NCBI RefSeq assembly: GCF_008802355.1
Contig: NZ_VZRA01000003.1
Location: forward strand, 504,361-568,360
DNA length: 64,000 nucleotides
From: Oryzomonas sagensis
Lineage (GTDB): Bacteria; Desulfobacterota; Desulfuromonadia; Geobacterales; Pseudopelobacteraceae
Direction of reading: 5' to 3'
The notes under the pieces were generated by a model, which was not told where the DNA came from, ran no database searches, and worked only from the letters and a program-made list of their open reading frames with translations. Positions 23,124-31,915 of this stretch are shown here, one piece after another. A program made the position numbers and the translations under genes. Each line of letters opens with the position of its first letter. The stretch's first letter is position 1.

Positions 23124-24965
23124 CTAAATAAAACCTTTCAGTGGACCATTGTTAGCACCTAATGTTTCGATCTTTCGTTCAACTTCAGGGTCATCCTCCA
23201 GCACCGGGGCATGGAACGGCTTCACCCGGGCGTCGACCACCAACGGCCCGCTGCACCCCCAATGCTTTGCGTGTAGCGAAGCGCCGATACCGTAGAGATC
23301 CGTAGCCGGGTTGGAGCGGGTAAAGGTCACCCAAAGGAAATTGTTGAGGGTAGCCGCCGCAAAGGGGCTGTCGTCGCAGATCACGATCAAGGGGAAACCG
23401 TCGAAACAGGTCCGCTCGCCATAAAAACGGCAGAACTCCTCCATGCCCGGATCGCCTTCGCCCCTCCCCTGCCCCGACCGCGGTCCCTGAATCGCCAGAA
23501 CACCGGGCAAGCACACCGCGGCGGGGCCGAAACCGGGCGGCAACTCCAGGCCGGCCGGCACCTCGGTTGCCAAGTCGCGTCGTTTGGGACCGGCGGCGGC
23601 GATGACCACCTTGGACCCCTCGTTAAGGCCGTTACCGCTGTAATCGAGGGTATCGATGGTGGTGGCGGTCTGAAAGTGCAGATCGGTGCGCCAATCGGCC
23701 CGTTCCAGCACGTGGCGGAAAAAGGCGGCAATGTCGTGGGTATGGAGGCCGGGGGCGTCCTCATGGGCTGCGATGAACAGATATTTGGCCAGGGAGAGCT
23801 GGCCCTGGCCGAGGATGGCGTTGGCGATGGTCAGGAGCTCCTGGGGCCGGCGTTCCGGGGCATAGGGGACATACCGTTCGCTGGCCACGGCCAACAGGAG
23901 CGGATGCACGCCGGCGGCGTCCACGGCGTGGACCTCCTTGACGCCGGTGACCACGGTGGGGATCAGGGGGCCGGTCAACTCGTGGATAAAGGCGCCGAAG
24001 CTGGTGTCTTCCTGGGGCGGACGCCCCACAGTGGTAAAGGGCCAGATGGCGTCACGGCGGTGGTAGACCGCCTCCACCTGGATGTAGGGAAAATCGTGGG
24101 CCAGGCTGTAGTAGCCGAGATGGTCGCCGAAAGGGCCTTCCGGCAAGGTTTTCCCGGGATCGACCACGCCGCAGATGCAGAAATCGGCCTCTGCCGAAAC
24201 CGGCAGGTGACCCGGCAGCTTGGTCATGGGAATACGGTGGCCGCCCAGCAGCCCGGCAAAGGAAAGCTCCGGCATCCCTTCCGGCAGCGGCATGACCGCA
24301 GCCACGGCCATGGAAGGGGCTCCCCCCACAAAGACGTTCACCCGCAACAGGTCGCCCCGTTCGATGGCCTCGGCGTGGTGCGCCCCGATGCCGCGCTGGA
24401 TCTGGTAGTGCAGGCCGGCCTGCAGGTCGGGGAGATACCTGTTGCCGGAGATCTGCACCCGGTACATCCCCAGGTTGGACGCGCCGAAGCCCGGCTTGGC
24501 CGGGCTTTCGGTGTAGACCTGCGGCAGGGTGATGAAGGCGCCGCCGTCGTTGGGCCAGGATACGACCTGGGGCAGCTGGGACAAGGTGGTGCGGCACTCC
24601 AGCACCGGCGCATGGGAGACGTTCCTGGGCAGGAGATGGTACGCCGCAAAGGGGGTCTTCAGGGCATCAAGCGGATGCTTGATCAGGGAAAGCGGATTGA
24701 TCTTGGCGTCAACCAGGCGACGGATGCCGGCCAGACTGTCGCGGAAGATGAAACGGGTGCGTTCCAAAGTGCCGAACAGGTTGCCCAGCAGGGGAAAGCT
24801 GCAGTTGACCGGATTGGTGAAGAGCAGCGCCGGCCCGCCGGAGCGGTAGACGCGCCGCTGAACAGCCCCGATTTCGAGACGCGGGTCGAGTGGCGCATTG
24901 ATGCGCAGCAGCATGCCGTGGCGTTCCAGGTCGGCGACGCATTCCTGTAGATTACGGTATCCCAT
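23124..24965 (-). CDS. UbiD family decarboxylase
   Basis: A 613-residue prenylated-FMN-dependent decarboxylase, longer than E. coli UbiD (about 500). Diagnostic motifs are GMYRVQISG, RGIGAHHAEA and the substrate-pocket PEGPFGDHLGYY; the catalytic E-R-E/D set should lie here. In Geobacter-type bacteria, which make menaquinone by the futalosine route, long UbiD proteins of this type are candidates for the final decarboxylation, but that role is inferred. No UbiX flavin prenyltransferase gene is adjacent. It is 12 bp downstream of the TPR protein gene and on the same strand. Confidence 0.85.
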   Translation of the reverse strand: MGYRNLQECVADLERHGMLLRINAPLDPRLEIGAVQRRVYRSGGPALLFTNPVNCSFPLLGNLFGTLERTRFIFRDSLAGIRRLVDAKINPLSLIKHPLDALKTPFAAYHLLPRNVSHAPVLECRTTLSQLPQVVSWPNDGGAFITLPQVYTESPAKPGFGASNLGMYRVQISGNRYLPDLQAGLHYQIQRGIGAHHAEAIERGDLLRVNVFVGGAPSMAVAAVMPLPEGMPELSFAGLLGGHRIPMTKLPGHLPVSAEADFCICGVVDPGKTLPEGPFGDHLGYYSLAHDFPYIQVEAVYHRRDAIWPFTTVGRPPQEDTSFGAFIHELTGPLIPTVVTGVKEVHAVDAAGVHPLLLAVASERYVPYAPERRPQELLTIANAILGQGQLSLAKYLFIAAHEDAPGLHTHDIAAFFRHVLERADWRTDLHFQTATTIDTLDYSGNGLNEGSKVVIAAAGPKRRDLATEVPAGLELPPGFGPAAVCLPGVLAIQGPRSGQGRGEGDPGMEEFCRFYGERTCFDGFPLIVICDDSPFAAATLNNFLWVTFTRSNPATDLYGIGASLHAKHWGCSGPLVVDARVKPFHAPVLEDDPEVERKIETLGANNGPLKGFI

Positions 24966-24977
24966 CGGCCACCCGCC

Positions 24978-26204
24978 TTACTTAAGCTTCTTGATGATCA
25001 TTTCGGTCTGGCGGAGCTTTTCCTGCATCGCCAGGATCTCCTGGCGCGACGGTTCATCCGTGATCCGCTCCAGCCCCTGGCTGAGCATTTTCTGCGCTTC
25101 GTCGAAGTGGCCGGCCTTGTGGCGCATCCGGGCCAGCGCCACAAGGTACTGGGAACTCCCGGGATCAAGGGCCACCGACTTGCGCAACGAAGCTTCGGAC
25201 TCACCCTCCTTGCCGTTCTGGGCATCCTTCATCCCCTTTTTGAAATACACCAGGGCGATGATGTCATTGATTTCCTTGCGGTCGGCCGGTTCTTCCAACT
25301 TGCCGGCAGCCTGTTCGAGAAAGGCGACCGCCTCGCTGTAACGGCTGCTGCGGATATATACGGCCATGACGGTATGGATGCTGTCCTTATTCTGGGGGTT
25401 GAGTTGATACGCCTGCATCAGGACCTTCAGCGCCGCTTCATATTCCGCCTGGGCAAGCAGTATGCGTCCATCCTGCATCAGCGCGCTGATGCGAAGCTTG
25501 GTGAGCCCCGCTTTGAGGGATTCGTCGGAGATGGTGCCGATCCGCTGGTCGTAGAGGGCATTGAATTCTTTGGTGCGGCCGAGCCTGGCGTAACAGTTGG
25601 ACACCCCCCTGATGAAGTGGGTAAGCTGGGGGGACCCCTGGTCGAAAACCGAATCGGCCAGGCCGAGGGCTTTTTCAAAGAGCGGCAGCGCCTCCTCGCA
25701 ACTGCCGTTCTGGGTCAGGGAAAATGCCTGGTACAGGGTGGCCTGGGCGGCAAACAGGTTGGCCAGTCTTTGGTGGGCGGCTTGTGCGCTTCCCTCGCCA
25801 TCCACGCGGTCCAGCGCCAGGCGGCCGAGATCGAAGGTGCAATGGTTGACCGTAGTGGCACCGTTAAGCTCTCCGGTAAGTGCGACGCCGGAGCGGCTCA
25901 GGGAGAGGGTGTTGCCCCTCCCCGTCTGCCCTGGATAGATGATTCCCAGGTGCGCCAGATCCGGGCCGGCGACCTTGCCGACCACAATCCCTTCGCTTTC
26001 CAGATAGCCGCTCAAGCCGTCCAGGGCGCTGTCTTCGTTTATGAGAAGGGTCGCGGGGTGTTTTCCCAAAACCCCTTCACAGGATTTGCTGGGGGCGGTC
26101 ACCGCCTCCATGGTCCCCCGGTACAGCTGCATTCCCGCCAGGGCCGGCGCGGCGGCCATCATCGGGAGAATAAAGGATAAAATCCGGACACCAACACGTT
26201 TCAT
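24978..26204 (-). CDS. periplasmic TPR-repeat protein
   Basis: A 408-residue exported protein. The signal peptide is MKRVGVRILSFILPMMAAAP with cleavage near ALAG. An N-terminal region of about 110 residues (GVLGKHPATLLINEDSALDG, strand-rich) is followed by at least six tetratricopeptide helices from about residue 140 (for example SLTQNGSCEEALPLFEKAL and YEAALKVLMQAYQLNPQN). The start ATG at 26202-26204 is preceded by GAGAGGTGCC. It may be cotranscribed with the UbiD gene, but no functional link is apparent. Function unknown. Confidence 0.75.
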   Translation of the reverse strand: MKRVGVRILSFILPMMAAAPALAGMQLYRGTMEAVTAPSKSCEGVLGKHPATLLINEDSALDGLSGYLESEGIVVGKVAGPDLAHLGIIYPGQTGRGNTLSLSRSGVALTGELNGATTVNHCTFDLGRLALDRVDGEGSAQAAHQRLANLFAAQATLYQAFSLTQNGSCEEALPLFEKALGLADSVFDQGSPQLTHFIRGVSNCYARLGRTKEFNALYDQRIGTISDESLKAGLTKLRISALMQDGRILLAQAEYEAALKVLMQAYQLNPQNKDSIHTVMAVYIRSSRYSEAVAFLEQAAGKLEEPADRKEINDIIALVYFKKGMKDAQNGKEGESEASLRKSVALDPGSSQYLVALARMRHKAGHFDEAQKMLSQGLERITDEPSRQEILAMQEKLRQTEMIIKKLK

Positions 26205-26366
26205 AATCCCGGCACCTCTCACCTCGCAAATAAATAGAGCACTTCGATGGTCCAGATTATCATTGTAATCAAACAAACACAATCAGGATTGCTACGAATG
26301 GAGCCCCTGCGCCGCGCCGGGAAGTTCCGGTCCATCGTTCTGCCGCCGGGAACGTGACGGAACGCG

Positions 26367-26393
26367 CCGTGCACCAGGCACGGTTTCTGTTTT
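26367..26393 (+). terminator. possible attenuator hairpin in the liv leader
   Basis: CCGTGC, loop ACCAG and GCACGG are followed by TTTCTGTTTT, the shape of an intrinsic terminator on the plus strand. It lies 215 bases before livK and no plus-strand gene precedes it, so it is either an attenuator in a long leader or unrelated structure. The 403-bp gap 26205-26607 otherwise holds only the promoter candidate below. Confidence 0.35.
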
Positions 26394-26493
26394 CCGCGTA
26401 ATGACATGAAGAGAAAATTCACATATCCACCGGCCCTCCTTTTTCCGTTCTCCATCCGATCATGCGAATAAAACCTTCTGCACAACCATAACA

Positions 26494-26521
26494 TTGCATT
26501 CGTCCTGACTTGTGATATACT
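26494..26521 (+). promoter_or_regulatory. candidate sigma-70 promoter of the liv operon
   Basis: TTGCAT at 26494-26499 and TATACT at 26516-26521 are separated by 16 bases, with TG one base before the -10 (extended -10). It sits about 86 bases before livK. Confidence 0.4.
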
Positions 26522-26607
26522 GCTTACATGAAAATAGAACGCAATATTATTAAAAGACAAACAGTCGTGCGCCTCGTATTTTGACCACAGACACAAGGAG
26601 GTTACCC

Positions 26608-27765
26608 ATGTTCGGAAAGATTCAGGCAACAGTATTGGCCCTGATCCTGGCATTGCCGGTGGCGGCACAGGCCGCTAAAGTCAAAATCGGTTTTGTCAAC
26701 TCCATTACCGGCGCAGAAGCGCCCATCGGAGAGAACTTGACAAACGGCGTTACGCTGGCTTTGGAAGATCTGAAGAAAAAAGGGATCGACGTGGAACTGG
26801 TCAAGGAAGACGACACCGGAAAGCCGGAGAAGTCCATGGCCGCCTTTGAAAAAATGGCCACCCGAGACCGGGTGGCCGGCATCGTCGGCCCCTACAGTTC
26901 CAAGTGCGCCAACGCCATAGCCAAACTGGCCGAGAAGTACAAGACCCCCCTGCTCATCCCGGTTGCGTCGAAAGAGGAGATCACCCGGCAGAATCTGAAG
27001 TGGACCTTCCGCTTGAGCGCCACCACCTACGATTATGCCACCATCCTGCTCGATATGGCGACCAGCCTGGGCAGGCCGAAAACCATCGCCATCATCAACG
27101 AGAACACCGATTTCGGCACATCGGGAGCCAAGTCCGCCAAGGATTATGCCGGCAAAAAAGGTATCAGGGTTGTGGCCGAAGAGGCCTATGCGCCCGGCTC
27201 ACCCGACTATCGCTCCACCCTGACCAAGATCAAATCGAAAAAACCTGACCTGGTGTTCATGGTCTCCTACGTGGCCGACGCCATCCTGCTCATGCGCCAA
27301 TCAAGGGAGATCGGCATCACGCCCCAGGCATTCCTCGGCGCAGGAGCCGGCTTCGCCACCGTATCGTTCGCCAAGGAAAAGGCCATCTCCAGCAACGTCT
27401 TCTCCAGCACCCAATGGACCGGCGACGTGAACTGGCCGGGAGCCAAGGACTTCGACAAACGCTATATCGCCAAGTTCGGCAAGGAGCCGACCTACCACGC
27501 CGCGACCGCCTACGAGTCGATGATGATCATGGCCGAAACCGCGGCCAAGTCCGGCGGCAATCGGGAAAAAATCCGCTCCGCGTTGAAGAGCGGCAAGTGG
27601 AACGGCATCATGGGTGAGGTAAAATTTGCCGATTACGAGGGCTACACCAACCAGAACAAACACCAGATGCTGGTGGAACAGATCCAGAACGGCGTGCACC
27701 AGACGGTCTATCCGCCCAAGTATGTTTCGAAGAAGCCGGTTTATCCGTTCCCCGGTTGGAGGTAA
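26608..27765 (+). CDS. livK: branched-chain amino acid ABC transporter substrate-binding protein
   Basis: A 385-residue periplasmic binding protein. The signal peptide covers about 1-22 (MFGKIQATVLALILALPVAA, cut after AQA). The type I fold begins KVKIGFVNSITGAEAPIG, with DDTGKPEKSMAAFEKMA and GIVGPYSSKCANA typical of the LivJ/K family. The start ATG at 26608 follows a strong AAGGAGGTTACCC. It is the first gene of livKHMGF. A perfect 10-bp hairpin follows its stop, which would favour excess binding protein relative to the membrane subunits. The ligand is inferred from family; it could be another amino acid or an aromatic compound. Confidence 0.9.
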   Translation: MFGKIQATVLALILALPVAAQAAKVKIGFVNSITGAEAPIGENLTNGVTLALEDLKKKGIDVELVKEDDTGKPEKSMAAFEKMATRDRVAGIVGPYSSKCANAIAKLAEKYKTPLLIPVASKEEITRQNLKWTFRLSATTYDYATILLDMATSLGRPKTIAIINENTDFGTSGAKSAKDYAGKKGIRVVAEEAYAPGSPDYRSTLTKIKSKKPDLVFMVSYVADAILLMRQSREIGITPQAFLGAGAGFATVSFAKEKAISSNVFSSTQWTGDVNWPGAKDFDKRYIAKFGKEPTYHAATAYESMMIMAETAAKSGGNREKIRSALKSGKWNGIMGEVKFADYEGYTNQNKHQMLVEQIQNGVHQTVYPPKYVSKKPVYPFPGWR

Positions 27766-27771
27766 CAGACT

Positions 27772-27798
27772 GAGAAACCCGTAAGGGGCGGGTTTCTC
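27772..27798 (+). terminator. intercistronic hairpin between livK and livH
   Basis: GAGAAACCCG, a seven-base loop and CGGGTTTCTC form a perfect 10-bp stem directly after the livK stop. No T run follows. It probably protects the livK mRNA 3' end or partly terminates transcription so that binding protein outnumbers the transporter. Confidence 0.65.
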
Positions 27799-27829
27799 AC
27801 CGCCCCTCCACCTACTCGGAGACGCGCCC

Positions 27830-28696
27830 ATGACCATCTTCCTGCAATCACTGATCAGCGGCATCCTGATCGGCGGCGTCTACGCCCTGATCGGTATCGG
27901 CCTGACCATTATCTTCGGCGTCATGCGGGTGATCAACTTCGCCCACGGCGACCTGTTGATGGTCGGCATGTACGGGACCTTCTACCTGTTCACCCTGTTC
28001 AATATCGATCCATTCATCTCGATTGTCATAACCATGCCGTTCATGTTCCTCTACGGCGGCTTTCTGCAAAAGGTATTCATCAACCGTATTCTCGGCTCCC
28101 TGCCCCAGAACCAGATACTGTTGACCATCGGCATGGGGCTGATCATGAGCAACGGCATCATGCTGGCCTTCACGTCGGACTACAAGATCCTCTCCACCGA
28201 CTACTCCTCCAGCAGTTTCGATATTCTGGGCATATCCATCTCCACCCCGCTGTTGATCTCCTTCGCCATCACGGCGGGCATCACGGTCGTCCTGTACTGG
28301 TTCCTGCTGAAGACCGATACCGGCCAGGCCATCCGGGCCACGGCCCAGGACCGGGAAGCGGCCCAGTTGATGGGGATCAACGTCAAGCGCATGTCCATCA
28401 TCGCCTTCGGCCTCGGCGCCTCCCTGGCAGGCACCGCCGGCGCCCTGATCTCGCCGACCTACTACATTTTCCCCCAGGTGGGGAGCACCTTTACCCTCAA
28501 AGCCTTCGTCATCACGGTCCTGGGGGGCATGGGGAGCATTGTCGGCGCCACCCTGGGGGGCATCCTGATCGGCGTGGCCGAGTCCATCGGCGGGGTCTAC
28601 TTCGGCTCCGGTTGGAAAGAGGTGGTGGTGTTCGTGCTGTTTCTGCTGGTGCTGCTGTTCAAGCCCTCCGGTCTGATGGGCAAATCCAACACGTGA
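27830..28696 (+). CDS. livH: branched-chain amino acid ABC transporter permease LivH
   Basis: A 288-residue inner-membrane permease with about eight helices. The opening LISGILIGGVYALIGIGLTI and the cytoplasmic coupling segment RATAQDREAAQLMGINVKRM are characteristic of LivH. The C-terminal part contains FVITVLGGMGSIVGATLGG. It forms a heterodimeric channel with LivM. ATG with CGGAGACGCGCC upstream. Eighteen bases separate it from livM. Confidence 0.93.
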   Translation: MTIFLQSLISGILIGGVYALIGIGLTIIFGVMRVINFAHGDLLMVGMYGTFYLFTLFNIDPFISIVITMPFMFLYGGFLQKVFINRILGSLPQNQILLTIGMGLIMSNGIMLAFTSDYKILSTDYSSSSFDILGISISTPLLISFAITAGITVVLYWFLLKTDTGQAIRATAQDREAAQLMGINVKRMSIIAFGLGASLAGTAGALISPTYYIFPQVGSTFTLKAFVITVLGGMGSIVGATLGGILIGVAESIGGVYFGSGWKEVVVFVLFLLVLLFKPSGLMGKSNT

Positions 28697-28714
28697 CGGG
28701 GGACCGATACGACC

Positions 28715-29788
28715 ATGAAACCACTCTTCGGAACTACCAGGGGAATCGGTGCACTGTCGGTTATGGCGGGCCTGGCGGTTGTTGTCCTGCTTTTCCTCTT
28801 TCCCCGCTTTGTTGAGAACACCTATGCCTTGCATATCATGATCCTGATCTTCATCAGCATCATCATGGGGTCAAGCTGGAATCTTCTGGGGGGCTACACC
28901 GGCCAGTATTCGGTCGGCCACGCTGCCTATTTCGGCATGGGGGCCTACACCACCATGATGCTGATGCAGTTCCGTCAAGTCCCCCCGTGGCTCGGCATCT
29001 GGTGCGGCATGGCCGCTGCCCTGGTGGTGGCGCTGATCATCGGCAGCATCTGTTTCCGCCTGCGGGGGCCGTACTTTGTCCTGGCGTCCATCGCCGTGGC
29101 CGAGATATTCCGGGTATCGGCCCTGAACCTGAAAAACGTCACCAACGGCGCAGAAGGCATCCTGACTACGGAGATACCGCCGCTGAAAATCGGTGGGACC
29201 CTCATCACCGACTTTTCCTCCAAGGTGCCGTTCTACTACGCCGGCCTGGCATTCGTCCTGCTCGTCATCATGATTACCTGGCTGCTGCAGAACTCGAAGC
29301 TCGGATACTATTTCCAGGCCATCCGCGAAGACCAGGATGCAGCCCATTCCCTGGGAATCAGCCTCACCTTCTACAAAAACGCCGCCCTCTCCCTGTCGGC
29401 GGTGCTGACCTCGCTGGCCGGAAGCCTCTACGCCGTCTACGTCGGCTTTATCGATCCCTCCACGGTCCTGGCGCTGGACCTGTCGGTGCAGATCGTCCTG
29501 ATCTGCATCATCGGCGGCATCGGCACCATCTTCGGACCGGTGATCGGAGCGCTGGTACTGGTGCCGCTCTCGGAGGCACTACGCAGCAACATGATCGGCG
29601 AATCCCTGATAAACTCGGGTATCGTCAAGGCCGACTCGGCGTTCGGCAGCTTTTTGACCGAAAACCTGTCCCATGCCCACGTCCTGATCTACGGGGTTCT
29701 GGTGGTGGTGGTGATCCTCTTCATGCCCGACGGCGTATTGGGATTCGCCAAGGCATTGGCGGCCAGAAAGCGGAAGGAGGTCGTCTGA
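28715..29788 (+). CDS. livM: branched-chain amino acid ABC transporter permease LivM
   Basis: A 357-residue permease with about nine to ten helices. It shows the LivM motifs NLLGGYTGQYSVGHAAYFGMG, the coupling loop FQAIREDQDAAHSLGI and VLICIIGGIGTIFGPVIGA. Its stop TGA shares an A with the ATG of livG, so the permease and ATPase are translationally coupled. The N-terminal extension before the conserved region is about 40 residues, within the usual range. Confidence 0.93.
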   Translation: MKPLFGTTRGIGALSVMAGLAVVVLLFLFPRFVENTYALHIMILIFISIIMGSSWNLLGGYTGQYSVGHAAYFGMGAYTTMMLMQFRQVPPWLGIWCGMAAALVVALIIGSICFRLRGPYFVLASIAVAEIFRVSALNLKNVTNGAEGILTTEIPPLKIGGTLITDFSSKVPFYYAGLAFVLLVIMITWLLQNSKLGYYFQAIREDQDAAHSLGISLTFYKNAALSLSAVLTSLAGSLYAVYVGFIDPSTVLALDLSVQIVLICIIGGIGTIFGPVIGALVLVPLSEALRSNMIGESLINSGIVKADSAFGSFLTENLSHAHVLIYGVLVVVVILFMPDGVLGFAKALAARKRKEVV

Positions 29789-30501
29789 TGGCCATACTTG
29801 AAATCAAACACGTCAGCAAATTCTTCGGCGGCCTGTCGGCCAACTCCGACGTTTCCTTCGAGATGCAGCACGGGATGATCATGGGCCTGATCGGGCCCAA
29901 CGGTGCGGGAAAGACGACGCTGTTCAACTGCATCACCGGCTACTACCCTCCCTCCAAGGGGGATGTGGTCTTTGACGGCCGCAGCATGCACGGCCTCCAG
30001 CCGGACAAGGTCTGCAAGCTGGGCATGGCCCGGACGTGGCAGAAGGTGCGGCCGCTGGCCAAGATGAGCATCGTGGACAACGTCATGGTTGGCGCCCTTT
30101 GTCGGACCGGTTCATTAAAAATAGCCCGCGACATGGCCATGGAGCAAATCAAGGTGGCCGGCCTGGAGCATCGTTCCAACTTCCTGGCCGGCGGTCTGCC
30201 CATCGGCGAGCGCAAAAAGCTCGAGGTGGCCCGCGTCCTGGCGACCCAGCCAAAACTGCTGCTCCTGGACGAGGTCATGGGCGGCCTCAATCCGGCGGAG
30301 AGCGAAGACATCATTCAACTGATCCTCGCGATCAAGGGACGGGGAATCACCCAGATGGTCATCGAACACGACATGAAGGCCATCATGCGCATCTCCGACC
30401 GGATCGTCGTCTTGAACTCGGGCGAAAAGCTGGCCGAGGGCTCCCCCCAGGAGATCGTCAGCAATCCCGACGTGGTCGCGGCGTATCTGGGCAGTGAGTA
30501 G
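29788..30501 (+). CDS. livG: branched-chain amino acid ABC transporter ATP-binding protein LivG
   Basis: A 237-residue ATPase. Walker A is GPNGAGKTT (about 36-44), the switch region shows ARTWQKVRPLAKMSIVDNVM, and the Walker B region is LLLLDEVMGGLNP. The signature is unusual: GLPIGERKKLEVARVLA has IGERK in place of the common LSYGxxR. The start ATG at 29788 overlaps the livM stop by one base, preceded by GGAAGGAGGTCGTC. A type A repeat element separates it from livF. Confidence 0.92.
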   Translation: MAILEIKHVSKFFGGLSANSDVSFEMQHGMIMGLIGPNGAGKTTLFNCITGYYPPSKGDVVFDGRSMHGLQPDKVCKLGMARTWQKVRPLAKMSIVDNVMVGALCRTGSLKIARDMAMEQIKVAGLEHRSNFLAGGLPIGERKKLEVARVLATQPKLLLLDEVMGGLNPAESEDIIQLILAIKGRGITQMVIEHDMKAIMRISDRIVVLNSGEKLAEGSPQEIVSNPDVVAAYLGSE

Positions 30502-30518
30502 TAACAAAACAACAAACA

Positions 30519-30636
30519 TCTGCCACAGAGTCACGGAGACACAGAGATTCACAGAGAAAAACAAAACATTTTTGAGGTAAACCTGGAAATGAGTCGTTGT
30601 TCTCCGTTTGGCCTTTCTCTGTGTCTCTGTGGCAGA
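30519..30636. repeat. inverted-repeat element type A, copy 3
   Basis: About 118 bp. The left arm is TCTGCCACAGAGTCACGGAG and the right arm ends CTCTGTGTCTCTGTGGCAGA; the outer 10 bases pair perfectly. It splits livG and livF within one operon and ends just before the livF ribosome binding site AAAAGAGGTCCTC. Confidence 0.8.
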
Positions 30637-30653
30637 CTTTAAAAGAGGTCCTC

Positions 30654-31358
30654 ATGCTCACCATCGACAAGCTCAACTTCAGCTACGGCGACCTGAAGGT
30701 CCTCTGGGACATCGATCTGGAGGTCCATGCGGGCGAGATCGTCACCGTGGTCGGCGCCAACGGCGCCGGCAAATCAACCACCCTCAAGAACATCTCCCGT
30801 CTGGTGAAGCCGACCTCCGGCAGCATCACCTTCCAGGGAGAGGAGCTTGAAAAACTCGAATCCCATCAGGTGGTGGAACGGGGCATCGTCCAGGTTCCCG
30901 AAGGGCGGAAGATCTTTCCCGAGATGACGGTCCTGGAAAACCTCCGCATGGGATCGTATATCAAGAGCGCCAGAAAAGCGCGCGAAGCAAACGTGGAGCG
31001 GGTGTTCGGCATGTTTCCCCGCCTGAAGGAACGCGAGAAGCAGTTGGGAGGCACCATGTCGGGGGGCGAGCAGCAAATGCTGGCCATAGCCCGCGGCCTG
31101 ATGGCCAACCCGAAACTGTTGTTGATGGACGAGCCGTCTCTGGGCCTTTCGCCGTTGTTCGTCAAGATCATCTTCGAAATCATTCAGGAGATCAACCGGC
31201 AGGGCGTCGCCATCCTGTTGGTGGAGCAGAACGTCTTCCAGTCCCTGAAGATCGCCCACCGCGCCTATGTCCTGGAAACCGGCCGGGTCGTCCTGACCGG
31301 CGAAGGAAACGATCTGCTCAGCAACGAACACGTAAAGAAGGCATTTTTGGGGATGTAA
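30654..31358 (+). CDS. livF: branched-chain amino acid ABC transporter ATP-binding protein LivF
   Basis: A 234-residue ATPase partner of LivG. Walker A is GANGAGKST, the signature MSGGEQQMLA, and Walker B LLLMDEPSLGLSP. The LivF-specific QVPEGRKIFPEMTVLENLRMG is present. The ATG at 30654 has AAGAGGTCCTC upstream; a longer in-frame version would read into the repeat element and is rejected. It ends the liv operon. Confidence 0.93.
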   Translation: MLTIDKLNFSYGDLKVLWDIDLEVHAGEIVTVVGANGAGKSTTLKNISRLVKPTSGSITFQGEELEKLESHQVVERGIVQVPEGRKIFPEMTVLENLRMGSYIKSARKAREANVERVFGMFPRLKEREKQLGGTMSGGEQQMLAIARGLMANPKLLLMDEPSLGLSPLFVKIIFEIIQEINRQGVAILLVEQNVFQSLKIAHRAYVLETGRVVLTGEGNDLLSNEHVKKAFLGM

Positions 31359-31438
31359 CCGACAAAACCGCTCCACCATCCCGGGATGCCGTCGATTCGG
31401 CATATCGGCGGCCGGGGCGGGGCATGAAAGGAAACGCC

Positions 31439-31858
31439 ATGCAAACCGTCGAACAATGGATGACTCGGAACCCGATCACCATCGAGGAAAGCGCTTCCAT
31501 CATCGAGGCGATCCATCTGCTGAAGGAAAAGGACATTCGCCGCCTGCCGGTTACCTGCAAGGGCAAATTCTGCGGCCTGATCACCGACCGGATGATCAAG
31601 GAATACGCACCCGGCAAGTCAACCCCTCTGGATACCTGGGAGGTGCACTACGTGCTCTCCAAGGCCACGGTCAGGGACGCCATGAACCCGACCCCCTACA
31701 CCATCCACCCCGATGCCCCCCTCTGTCAGGCCGCACAATTGGTCCACGACAAAAAACTCTATGGCCTGTGCGTGACCGACAAGAATGGCGACCTGGTGGG
31801 GCTTTTGACCACCACCAATTTCATGGAAGCCCTGATTGACATATGCAGCATGTCATAG
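31439..31858 (+). CDS. CBS domain pair protein
   Basis: A 139-residue soluble protein made of two CBS domains: MTRNPITIEESASIIEAIHL with KDIRRLPVT, and VRDAMNPTPYTIHPDAPLCQ with KLYGLCVTDKNGDLVGLLTT. CBS pairs bind adenine nucleotides as energy or signal sensors. The start ATG at 31439 is preceded by AAAGGAAACGCC; an ATG at 31424 is possible. It follows livF by 80 bp and may be cotranscribed with the liv operon, which would suggest metabolic sensing, but this is inference. Confidence 0.85.
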   Translation: MQTVEQWMTRNPITIEESASIIEAIHLLKEKDIRRLPVTCKGKFCGLITDRMIKEYAPGKSTPLDTWEVHYVLSKATVRDAMNPTPYTIHPDAPLCQAAQLVHDKKLYGLCVTDKNGDLVGLLTTTNFMEALIDICSMS

Positions 31859-31915
31859 TCCATGGCCCTCTCTCACCGGCGTGGCGATGGTCTATAGGGG
31901 GGGCGAAGCCGTGGA

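Noticed and set aside
26219-26668. A 149-codon minus-strand frame in the livK upstream gap.
   Set aside because: It overlaps the livK signal peptide, has no recognisable domain and no ribosome binding site; the gap is better read as leader DNA.
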